Of a stretch of DNA of 64,000 nt, positions 32,329 through 43,271 are shown piece by piece. The stretch lies in contig OZ218950.1 of the NCBI GenBank assembly GCA_965112735.1, positions 4,836,001 to 4,900,000 on the forward strand. The letters are read 5' to 3'. Within the stretch, counting starts at the first letter, position 1. Each line of letters begins with the position of its first letter. Below the pieces are notes generated by a model that ran no database searches, had not been told where the DNA came from, and worked only from the letters and a program-made list of their open reading frames with translations. Position numbers and translations under genes: made by a program. Origin of the DNA: Phaeosaccion multiseriatum (Eukaryota; Ochrophyta, other classes).

Positions 32329-35061
32329 CCTCTCTCTCTCGGTCTCTCTCCCCTCTTCTCTCTCTCTCCCTGCCCCAGGTGTTGCTGGATCCCCTCGTTG
32401 TGATGGCGGATGTAACTGCCCTTGTGGAGGCCCCCTCCTTCCTCGCGGGCACCTCCAACGCCATGCTCAGGAACGTCCCCAAGGCAAATCTCGATTGCTT
32501 CGTGGATGTGGACTCGGGCAAGGTGGAGGTGAGTGAGTGAGTGAGTGAGTCAGTGAGTGAGTGAGAACTCTCTCTCTCTATGTGTAAGTCTCTCTCTGTA
32601 CCTTCTCTCTCCTCTCTCTCTGTGTATTTATTTTTTTATATGTATATATTTCTGATGTCGATAAACATCGAATGTTTCCTTTCCCTACTCTCTGTGTTGT
32701 GTGGTGTGCACCTACCTACCTACCTGCCTGCCTGCCTACCTACCTGCCTACCTACCTACCTACCTACCTCCCTACCTACCTGCGTACTTACCTGTCTGCC
32801 TACCTATCTACCTGCCTACCTACCTACCTACCTACCTACCTACCTACCTCGTCATACACAAGATGATGGACACGCCTCTTGCCAAGGCGGCGTTTGATCG
32901 CTCGGGCTACGAGTGGAAGGCCTTGCTCAGTGAGCTCCTTCCTGCAGTGCACGAGGCGCAGGGGGGGACAGGAGGAGGAGGGGGGGTAGGAGGAGGAGCA
33001 GGAGGAGGCGCGGCTACGACGGAAGCTCACACGGCCTGGGAGGTAAGGAGAGAGATCGGAAGGGTAAGGGGGGAGGTGATCGATCATCAAGGAGAGAGAT
33101 CGGAAGGGTAAGAGGGGAGGTGATCGATCATCAAGGAGAGAGATCGGAAGGGTAAGAGGGGAGGTGATCGATCATCAAGGAGAGAGATCGGAAGGGTAAG
33201 AGGGGAGGTGATCGATCATCAAGGAGAGAGATCGGAAGGGTAAGAGGGGAGGTGATCGATCATCAAGGAGAGAGATCGGAAGGGTAAGAGGGGAGATGAT
33301 CGATCATCAAGGAGAGAGATCGGAAGGGTAAGAGGGGAGGTGATCGATCATCAAGGAGAGAGATCGGAAGGGTAAGAGGGGAGATGATCGATCATCAAGG
33401 AGAGAGATCGGAAGGGTAAGAGGGGAGATGATCGATCATCAAGGAGAGAGATCGGAAGGGTAAGAGGGGAGGTGATCGATCATCAAGGAGAGAGATCGGA
33501 AGGGTAAGAGGGGAGGTGATCGATCATCAAGGAGAGAGATCGGAAGGGTAAGAGGGGAGGTGATCGATCATCAAGGAGAGAGATCGGAAGGGTAAGAGGG
33601 GAGATGATCGATCATCAAGGAGAGAGATCGGAAGGGTAAGAGGGGAGATGATCGATCATCAAGGAGAGAGATCGGAAGGGTAAGAGGGGAGGTGATCGAT
33701 CATCAAGGAGAGAGATCGGAAGGGTAAGAGGGGAGGTGATCGATCATCAAGGAGAGAGATCGGAAGGGTAAGAGGGGAGGTGATCGATCATCAAGGAGAG
33801 AGATCGGAAGGGTAAGAGGGGAGATGATCGATCATCAAGGAGAGAGATCGGAAGGGTAAGAGGGGAGGTGATCGATCATGAAGGGACTCAAAAGTCAGAG
33901 GGCTCAGGACGGATTGGTACTCGTACTCGCACCGGAGTGAGTCTGGAGTGGCCTGCCTGCCCGAACGTAACACTCCTGTCTAGCGATTGATCCATTTTCT
34001 CTTCTCACACTCTTACGACGCACCAACTTGTGCACCACCCCCCTCACTTCCCCTCCCACCATCCCCTGCCGCCTCTCTCTCTCTCTCACCTACACACAGG
34101 GCTCCAACGGCTGGGTGGTGGACCAATTCCAAAGCTTCTTCGAGGGGCTCATGAGCACGGCAGCAAGATGCTTCTTGAGCAACCAACTCATCGACGCAGA
34201 GAGGAAGAAGAAGGAGGAGTTGAAGCGCACTCTCTCCCAGTCGGGGGGGCTCTTTGGCGGTGTCCAGAGCGCGTGGATTGGGGCCACAAGTAGGGGGGGG
34301 GGGGCGGCTTCGATGGGACAAATGACCTCGATTCAGGAGTCGTTGGAGGGCTACGGAAGGGGCTTTGTGGACGAGTGGGTGGATACGTACAACTTCCGCC
34401 ACTGGACGAGGAATCACAGTGGAGACATTGCCAAGTGTGAGTGGAGGAGGAGGAGGGGGGGGAGGAGGAGGAGGAGGGGGGGGGGGGGTCGGGATGGATG
34501 AATGGGGGAGGGGTGGGGGAAGAGGGGGCGGAGGCCCCCCGGCCGGCGGCGGGTACGGAGTAAAGACGACGTAGGGATGGGTCTTCGTCTGTGAAGTATT
34601 CCGTGGTGGACCTTGGCGTGCAAGCCCTTTCCTCTTCCTTCACTCCCCCTAACCGTAACTTCCCCCCTCCTCCTCTCCTCCTCCTCTCCTCCTCCTCCTC
34701 CTCCTCCTCCTCCTCCTCCTTCGCCCCCTCCTCCCCCTTCGCCCCCTCCTCTCCCTTCTCCCCCTTCTCCCCACCCCGCGTTCTCTCATGTTCGCAGCCG
34801 CCCCTGACAAGCGAAGCGGCAGCGTGGAGGGGGGAGGAGGGGAGGGGACGGCCGAGGGGGGCGCAGGAGGAGGAGGAGGAGGAGGAGGAGGAGGGGGAGT
34901 GGTGGGAGGGGTGGGCGGGCGGATAAGTGGTGCCTTGTTTGGCAAGCCCCCTCCCGTGATGCCCACCAGCGGGGTGCACTCCTTCACTTACCCAAACAAT
35001 GATGTGTATGAAGGGAATTTTGAGAGGGGCCAACGCCACGGAAAGGTGGGTGGTGGTGGTG

Positions 35062-35092
<31 letters not shown>

Positions 35093-37505
35093 GGTAAGGC
35101 AAGGCTTGCGTCACATGGAGGCGGCGGGGGGGGGGCGACCGGGCATGGGGGTGGGGCGGAAGAGTCGTTGTTGTTTGTTTATTATTGTTTGTCGTTCGTC
35201 TTCGTTTCGTCTTGTAATCTTGGTGTTGTCCCCCTTGATTGTCACCTTGTGTGCCTCCGCCCTTGTCGTGCGCCTTCTTTGTCGCGTCGTGCTTTTCGTG
35301 TTGGTGATACAGGGCAAGTATAAGCAGTACCGGACGGGGAACACGTACGAAGGTGAGGAGGAGGAGGAGGAGGAGGAGGAGGAGGAGGAGGAGGAGGGAA
35401 GGAGAGCAGGAGAACCGTCTCTACGTGGGGACTTGCCGTGTAGGGCTACGAGAGAGGAGGCCGACAATTTCGACAATGTCGACAATCTCCTCCTTCTCGA
35501 ATCTCTTCGTCGGACATCGAGAGAGAGGGAGGGAGAGGGAGAGAGGGAGAGAGAGACGGATAGACAGACAGAGTGAGAGTGAGAAAGGGAGAGAGAGACG
35601 GAGGGACAGACAGAGTGAGAGTGAGAGAGGGAGAGAGAGACGGATAGACAGACAGAGTGAGAGTGAGAGAGGGAGAGAGACGGATAGACAGACAGAGTGA
35701 GAGTGAGAGAGGGAAAGGGAGACGGAGGGACAGACAGAGTGAGAGGGAGAGAGGGAGAGAGAGAGACAGACAGTGAGAGGGAGAGAGGGAGAGAGAGAGA
35801 GAGAGACAGTGAGAGGGAGAGAGAGAGAGACAGTGAGAGGGAGAGGGAGAGAGAGAGAGAGAGGGAGAAAGAGAGAGAGAGACAGAGAGTGAGAGGGAGA
35901 GAGAGAGAGACAGAGTGAGTGAGAGGGAGAGAGGGAGGCGAGATGCACAGGGAGGGAGAAAGGAGGGAAGAGAGAGGGAGAGGGAGGGAGAAAAAGAGAG
36001 AGGGAGACGGAAGCAGAGAGAGACTCTCGCTCACTTACACACACACATACATATACACGCACGCACACGCAAACACGCGCGTACAGGCGACTGGGAGAAC
36101 GACAAGCGACAAGGCAGGGGCATCTTGGAGGCAAACAACAAGGCCTTCATGTACGAAGGAGATTGGAAGTTGGACATGCGTACGGGGAACGGGCACTGCG
36201 TGGACAGGGGCAAGGAGACATACAGAGGCTCCTTTCTCAATGGCTTGTTCCACGGACCGGGCACGCACTGTTTGGACGCTACGGGGGATGTGTACACGGG
36301 GGAGTTTGCGTTTAACTTGAGGCATGGCATGGGCAAGGAGGAGACAGCAGAGGTGAGGAGGGGGGTGGGCTGGGGTGGGGTGGGGTGGGGTGGGGTGGGG
36401 TGGGGTGGGGTGGGGTGGGGGGTGGGAGAAGAGAGGAGGAGGCGAGAGAGGAGGGAAGGGAAGGGGGAAGGGAAGCGTCTACTCCTGTATGTATGTCTGT
36501 CTGTCTGTCTCTGTATGCACCCGCTGCTACAGCAACCGACTCGACTGACCGACCGAAATCCACACCACATATCAAACCGCACCACACGCCACTACACACC
36601 ACCACCACCACCACCACCACCACCACCGCCGCCGCCGCCACTACACAACCCACGCATCATCGCAGGGTGAGACGTACATTGGCGAGTTTGTGAGGGGCGT
36701 GCGGAACGGAATTGGGCAATGCTCCTACAAGACTTCAGGAATCATCTATAACGGGGAGTGGAGGGAAGGGCAGTGGCATGGGGAGGGCAGGCAGACCGTA
36801 CCGGACAGGCTTGCGGTGGCAGAGGCCGCTAAGAGAGCGGCGGCAGAGGCGGCAGAGGCAGCGGAGAGGCTGGCGGAGGAGGCGGCGGCGGAACTCAAGG
36901 ACATTGATCGGCTGGCAGAGGAGGCGAGAGAGCAAGCAGGGGGAGGGGAAGCAGGGGAGGAGGCGGCGGAGGAGGCCAGGACCAGGGCGGTGGGGGAAGC
37001 GGCGTTGCGAAGAGATCGAAAGAAGGCGTCTGCGTTGGCGGCGAGGAAGGCAGCAGAGTCAAAGACCGCAGCAGCAGGGTCGGAGGGGGGCGGGGGTGCG
37101 GCGGGGGCGGAGGGAGAGGTGCCTATGGAACATTATGATGGTTGCTTCCATCACCATCAGCGGCACGGTATGGGTTGTCTCACCACGGCCGATGGCACCG
37201 TGTACGAGGGGCAGTGGGAGATGGGGCTGCCCAAGAATGGGTCCGAGTGGCACATTCGGTACCCAAATGGCGACGACTATGTGGGCATTGCTCGCTACCT
37301 CAAGCCGCACGTCCGGGGCACCTTCAAGTACAAGAGTGGTGACGTGTACACAGGGGAGATGAGGGACGGGAAACGCTGCGGCAAGGGCATTTGCATCTTC
37401 GCCAACGGAGAGACGTTTGATGGCTGTTGGGAGAATGATCAGATTAGCTTCTTGGGCAAGGGGAGGCTCACACTGGCCGATGGCACCTCACACGACTACA
37501 CATAA
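28806..37505 (+). CDS. AVL9: AVL9-domain protein fused to MORN repeats
   Basis: Twelve exons in phase: 28806-29444, 30086-30603, 30883-30916, 31260-31464, 31723-31859, 32379-32528, 32863-33042, 34100-34436, 34798-35045, 35313-35352, 36087-36352, 36666-37505; 1,197 residues. Residues ~140-733 resemble AVL9, a DENN-like protein of late secretory traffic and polarity: VGIAQFDLREGPCLLCSLP, RGYSQAAVVVLARLPFFDML, LLKLILLEGRVLLYSG, SFLAGTSNAML and VDEWVDTYNFRHW are the tell-tale blocks. A Gly-rich linker leads to about seven MORN repeats (YEGNF, YEGDW, YRGSF, YTGEF, YIGEF, YNGEW). An Ala/Glu-rich helix (~958-1070) follows, then about four more (YEGQW, YVGIA, YTGEM). MORN repeats bind membranes or proteins at cell cortices and axonemes. 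All twelve junctions keep phase, which favours one gene; transcript data would settle it. Confidence 0.83.
29508..29727 (+). repeat. (CTGT)n-rich array in AVL9-MORN intron 1
   Basis: CTGT/CTGC tetranucleotide array, followed at 29800-30062 by CTCC repeats that form the long pyrimidine tract of the 3' splice site at 30085. Confidence 0.93.
31478..31690 (+). repeat. (ACTC)n array in AVL9-MORN intron 4
   Basis: ACTC/CTCA tetranucleotide repeats with CCCCGCC interruptions between exons ending 31464 and starting 31723. Confidence 0.92.
31893..32075 (+). repeat. (CCTA)n array in AVL9-MORN intron 5
   Basis: CCTA/CCTG tetranucleotide repeats; the same unit recurs in intron 6 at 32709-32850, so neighbouring introns share a repeat family. 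Confidence 0.92.
32709..32850 (+). repeat. (CCTA)n array in AVL9-MORN intron 6
   Basis: CCTACCTA repeats directly before the 3' splice site at 32862. They supply its pyrimidine-rich tract. Confidence 0.93.
33043..33880 (+). repeat. 44-bp minisatellite, ~19 copies, from splice donor
   Basis: The unit contains GGAGAGAGATCGGAAGGGTA, AGAGGGGAGGTGATCG and ATCATCAA. Copies are almost identical, differing mainly at GAGGTG/GAGATG. The array starts at the donor of intron 7 of AVL9-MORN, and every unit carries a donor-like GGGTAAGAG. Confidence 0.97.
35301..35312 (+). repeat. TTGGTGATACAG element used as a 3' splice site
   Basis: The 12-bp element forms the very end of intron 9 of AVL9-MORN; its terminal AG precedes the exon starting at 35313. 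Confidence 0.8.
35520..36010 (+). repeat. GAGA-rich minisatellite in AVL9-MORN intron 10
   Basis: Imperfect GAGAGGGAGAGAGAGACGGA and ACAGACAGAGTGAGAGTGAG units in a purine-rich intron. No coding content. Confidence 0.9.
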
Positions 37506-37567
37506 CAGAGAGAGAGAGGAGAGGGGAGGGGAGGGGAGACGGGCAACGGGGGGGGCTTGTGCTGGTG

Positions 37568-37603
<36 letters not shown>

Positions 37604-37889
37604 AGCATGTTTTTGGAGGCGTGGATACCACCGCTACATCCCTTACAGCCGTAAAGCGAGGGCGTGAGCAAGAAAGGGAGCAAGGGCTGTGTAGACTTGT
37701 TTTGTGGATGCAAGAAAGAGGCTTGTTCCAATCTTCATTGTTGGGTGTCATTTGTGCACGAGGAGGGGGTTTGCTCTCGCCCTTTGATTATTAATTAAAC
37801 ATCTCTCTGTAAGACATCTATCCGTTGGATTTATTTCCATCGATGAGTAGTCCATCATCTACCCATCTCTCCTGCATCTCCTCCTCACT
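37506..37889. other. Convergent intergenic region, AVL9-MORN and LRR giant
   Basis: 384 bp between stop codons. It contains GGGGA and GTGC repeats and ATTATTAATTAAAC followed by CTCTGTAAG (37787-37814), a probable 3'-processing signal for the plus-strand gene. Confidence 0.6.
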
Positions 37890-39223
37890 CTACCCCTCGT
37901 CAGTCGAGAAGCCTCTGACATCAGAGAGCTCGCCTCCGATGGCAGCCGACAGGCGAACAGAGCCCCACCCCGCCTCGCTCTTGCCCCTGCCGCCGAACAA
38001 GCCGCAGTCACTGCTACCAACACGAACCTTAACCCTGCCTCCAGACTGGGCCTTGCCCTCGTCGTCGTTGTCCTCAGAGGAGGAGGAGGAGGAGGAGGAG
38101 GTGTCAGGACCGTCTCGGGACTTGTGTTTCATGTTGTTGACGGACATGCTTGCTGATGCTGCTGACAAGTTGGCGGTCCGGTCTGTGAGGAGACTGTCTT
38201 CCAGAGCCGCAATCTCTCTCTGGAGGGCGCGCAGGTTCGCAGTGGGAGAGGAGGAGGGGGATGTGGAGGATGTGGGGGATGTGGGGGCGGGAGGCGAGGC
38301 TGCATTCTCTCCTCTCTCGGTTCTCTCTCTTCCTCCCCCTCCTCCTCCTCCTCCTCCTCCTTCTCCTCCTTCTTGGAGTCTGCTCGCTGCTGCTGCTGCT
38401 GCTGCTGCTGCTGTATCACCCACTGCTGCTGTTGATGCTTGTACTCCTAAACTCTCCCGGAGATGCTCGACACGATCGGGGCCGAGCACGCTGCAAGTGG
38501 CCCTCATTGGCTGTTGAATGAAGGAGAGAGACCGGACAAGCAGACAAGAAGACAGACAGACAGACAGACAGGTACTAGGTAAGACGGAGAGAGAGAGAGA
38601 AGGACGGACGGGGGGAAGAGCACCACCGCCACCACTACTACCACTACCACTGCCACCGCCACCACACTGCCCCTACTGTACCTGCTGTGTGTGGTCCCAC
38701 AGCTCGGCCTGGTGCTGCAGGCCTCTCCCCGACTCGTGACTGAGACGCAGCTCCTCCCTCCTCCAGGGCATGATGGAGCACTCGCGCCGCTCCTCGATAA
38801 GCTGCAGCTGCAGACTACAGCGAGGAGAAGAAGAAGGAGGAACACCACAAGAAGAAGGCGCCGCCTTCCGCGCACCGGCCCGGCCAGCCATTGTTGGCGA
38901 TACAGCAGCAGTAGCACTCCTTGCCGACACACACGCCTCCCGGGGCGTTTCCACCTCCACACCCAACCCTCGCTTGATCCGCTCCTCCACCAAGTCGGCT
39001 CCGAGTAAGGCCTCCCCCCCCCCGCCCACCGCCTCTCTAACCAGGCGCACGCTGCTTCTTGCCGCTGCCTCCACCCCGTCCGCCGCTCTCCGACTGCGGA
39101 CGGCAGCAGACGCACGCGCCACCGCCACCATATACTCCGCAGTGTCGTTGTTGTTGTCGCTGTTGGTGGAGATGCTCTTATTGCTGCTGCTGCTGTTGCT
39201 CGGCTTGCCACCTCCCCGCCCTC

Positions 39224-39254
<31 letters not shown>

Positions 39255-39583
39255 CACCAACTGCTGCTGCTGCTGCTGCTGTCGTTGCTCCGGTCGGGCG
39301 TGAGCCTTGCGCTTCCTTCCTTTGCGAACGACGACACCCCCCGACGAGGGCACAGCCTCCTCCTCGAGCTCTTCTCTAGGAGCCCTTCTCTTGGTGCCGC
39401 CCCCGCCAACTCGAGGCACTTGCGCCCGGGCCCTGCTAGAATCAACACTCCCACTCACTGCCCCTGTTGCTGGTGCCGTGGTGCTAGTGAGGCGGCGCTC
39501 GCTGGTCCTGACCTTCGCCTTCGCCCTGCTGCTGGTGGTGCTGAACCGCTCACGTAGCTTTGGCTGGCGCGGTTGGCATTTCC

Positions 39584-39623
<40 letters not shown>

Positions 39624-42600
39624 GTGGTGGTACTGCTTCGTCTTGTCCAGCGAGTGGTACACTCGGCCCTCCTCGTCCCCATCTACTGCTGCTATCGTCG
39701 CCGTGCTATCCGAATCGATATCAACGTTGATTAGTACCGCCTGCGTCTGTGGTGCGGTCGCCATGGGACGCATCCAGGCCCGATAGATTCGGAGAGAGAG
39801 AGCACCAAGAGAGAGGGAGTGAGAGGGAGGGGGGGGGGGGAGAAGGACAAGGACATTGTTGTCAGTCACACAGTGCACGTACGCATGCGTACATTCATGC
39901 ACCCACCACACACACACCCACACATACACACGCACACACACACACACGCACACGCACACGCACACGCACACGCACACGCACCCGAAGGACCTTGAGTTGT
40001 CTGTCCACTTCATTCTGACGGTCCTTGAGCCGCCCTATGGTAAGCAACGCCTCAGCGTGTTGCTTGGCAAGTGCTTGGTTAGCTGCCCTCAGCTCTGCTG
40101 CCCGAGAATGTTCCTCAGATAGAGTGATCTCGTCCTCCTTTTGTTATTGCCGGTACCAATGCCGGGTTGGGTTGGGTTGGGTTTGGTTGGTGATGGTGTA
40201 GGTGTTGGTTGGTTGGGGTAGTTGGTTAGTTGAGTTGAGTTGAGTTGAGTTGAGACACGAGTTCCATTACTTTCTGAGAGCAGCGGAGGGAAGGGAGGGG
40301 AAGGGACGGGGATCGGAAGGGAAGGCAAAGGGGGGCGGGGGGGGATAGGAGAGGAGAGAGTAGGGCAGGAAGAGAAGCGAGAAGAGAGGAGAGGACGACT
40401 TGGGTGCATCTCACAGTCAGTCAGTCAGTCAGTCAGGAGGGAGGAAGAGGGGACAACCCACTCCGAAACGAGGTATCTCTGATCCCTGATTCGTGATGCC
40501 TGCGCTCATACTTACCCGAACGATTGCCTCCCTTCTCGCTCTCGCCGCGGCCAGCTGAAGCTCCAAAGCCTCCACCTCCTTCGCCACTCGCTCCTCAGCC
40601 CTCTCCGTCTCCTCCACAAGGCTCTGATAGCGCCCGTTCCGCTCCAGTGCCGCTGTCAGCCTCTCCTCCGCGGCGAGGGAGTGACTGTGCAGTGCTTTAG
40701 CATCCTCCGCCGCTGTCTGTAGGAGGGTGGCGGTTTCAGCGGTTACATTGGACATTTCTCTCCGAAGGCTGATGACGTCATCATCAGGCTCGAGGGCCTG
40801 AACTTGAAGCACGTGGTGCTCGCCACCTGCTGCGCTCTCCAGACGAGGAAGGCTGGAGGTGGATGCAGGAGGAGGAGCAGGTTGTTGTGATTGTTGTTGT
40901 TGGTGCTGCTCTTCCAGGCGAAGGTTTGTCTCCTCCACTTCCTGCTCAGGTACAGAGACGGACATTCGAGGGGAAGGGGGGTATAAAAATGCGAGACAGA
41001 GAGAGAGAGAGAGAGAGAGAGGCAGGAAGAAGAGCGCCTACAAGAGCGCCCGGCAGCTCCAAAAGAGTCTGCTGGACGGTCACACACGAGTGGGAGGGCA
41101 GAGGGCACACACCTCACCTCCCCCCCCCTTACCTCTTGGGCTTGTGCCACCCTTGCTTGGCACTTGTCGATGTCGAGACGGAGGCGCTGAGAGGACGTCT
41201 GCGCCTCCCTCAGACTGCTTTCGAGGGCGGTGCTTGCAATGGACGACTCAGAAACCTTCATCCCCAAGCTGTAGGCCTCTGCCCGCACCCGCACCAGCTC
41301 CTGCTCCAGCTGTTGTCGTAGGGGGGGGAGGGGGGGGAGGGGGTTGCGGTCACCGAAGGCGAAGAGGAAAGGGGGACATAAGGAGAGAGAAGAAGGAATC
41401 ACGATAGAGCAAGCAGACCACGGAAGGGATGAGCTCGCGAGATCAAAAGCGGGAAGGGCTCTAACTCACTCACTGGCTCACTGACTGACTCACTTGATTC
41501 ACCCAATCACTCACTCACTCACTGACTCACTCACTCACTCTACTCACTCACTCACTCTACTGACTCACTGACTCACTGACTCACTCACTCACTGACTCAC
41601 TCACTGATTCACTCACCCGGCCACTCTCTTCCCTCGCGCTGGCGCTCCTGGCTTGAATGCCCTCTCCTTCCTCCTCTACCGCTCTGAGCTCATCTCCCGC
41701 CCGCCGCTGTCGCTCCTGCCAGCCGACCCGCCGCGTGTGGAGGAGAAGGACTGAGGGAGACACAGCGAGAGAGGGGAGGGGAGGAGAGAAGGAAGCAGAG
41801 AGGAGCGAGGCACCGCACCATACACAGTAGGGGGAGGGGGGTTGGGGAGGGGGGCTAAATGTACGATATATATACACACACGTATGTGTATATATATATA
41901 TGTACATATGTGTGTCCGTTCGTCCTGTCAAGCTCTAACAGTCAGACAAAACAAGACAAGAGGTGCCATACATACCCTTCACGTCAGAGACAAAGCACTC
42001 ACGCATGCACGCACGCCCGCCCGCACGTACCGAAGCACCTTCGAAGCATGCCCACCCTTCGCTCCTCCTGCGCGATGCGAACCCTCCTCTGCAACTCCTT
42101 GCCTCTCCGCCAGGCCTCGCGGAGAAGGCGAAAAGCCTCTGATCGTCGACTGCCATCAGTGTGCCTGCATGCCTTCCTCTTGGCCAATGACGCAAGGAGT
42201 TGCCTTGTTTGGAAGCAGGATCGTTTTCCCTCCTCCTCCTCCTCCTCCTCCTCGTCGTCGTCGTCGTCTTCCGTCTCCATCACCCCCCCCTGCCTCCTCA
42301 TCCTCCTCCTCCGCCTCCCCCTCCCCTTCCTCTTCCCACGACTGCGCACTGCCATATCCCGCCACTTTCGGAGGGCCCACCCTGCAGTCGCGCAGCCCAC
42401 AGAGAGAGCGAAAGTACAGCCCTGCCCACCACGCCCTCTCGGTACGCGCAGGCTCAGGGTGTAAGTCGAGAGCCCCCTGCCCCACTTGTTGGTGCTACGA
42501 CTGCTACTGCTACGCCAGCGTCTCAACGCCCTTCGCTGACGCCCATGCCTCAACGGAGATAGACATCGAGCCGAAGACCCCTGCCCCGGATGCTGCTGTG

Positions 42601-42753
42601 CCGCTCCTCTTGCCGCCCCCCTCCACAGTCGTAGCACCAACCGCTGAAGGACCCGGTCCTGAAACAGCTCTAGCCTGGCCGTCAGCCTCTGCGTCTCGAA
42701 ACCAGACACCACGCGCTGTCCCCATAGCCTGCGGGTACGTGCGCGTGTGTGTG

Positions 42754-42784
<31 letters not shown>

Positions 42785-43237
42785 TGGGGGGTGGGGGGTG
42801 GGGGTGGTCACAAGTCGTAAACCCCCTCTTCTCCAAGTCCAAAGTCCTAACCTAAGAGCCTTGTGGGCGTCGCGCCGTCGCACGCCCTCTCGAAAGGTCT
42901 TGATCCTCTGCGCCAAAGCGCCGACTCGCCGCCACTCTCCGAGCGCCTGTCTCGCCCGGTCTCTCCTCCAGGTAGGCATCGGCACCGCCACTGAGGGCAC
43001 CAGCTGCGCCTCACGACCCTCACCACCCAACAGTGGAAACCCGTCCTCACTCCTCCTTTGCCGCAGACTCCGAGTGCTACCACTACTGCATGTAGTACGA
43101 GGGGCATGTGTGCTCTCCACTAATGATGGTGCAGTGTGTGGAAGGATGGCCCAGGCGGCGAAGCAGCGGCGTTGCAGCGCGTGCTGGTGCGCCTCGCTCT
43201 TGCGTTGGTGCCATTGCCGAACCTGATTCAATAGAAC

Positions 43238-43271
<34 letters not shown>

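Noticed and set aside
34437-34500. Alternative end of the AVL9 part by reading through exon 8 to a stop at 34501
   Set aside because: The extension is only Arg/Gly from a GGA repeat, while splicing to 34798 keeps phase into MORN repeats; retained-intron forms remain possible.
35421-36034. Ser/Leu-rich minus-strand frames (LSLSLP and similar)
   Set aside because: Antisense translation of GA-rich intron repeats of AVL9-MORN.
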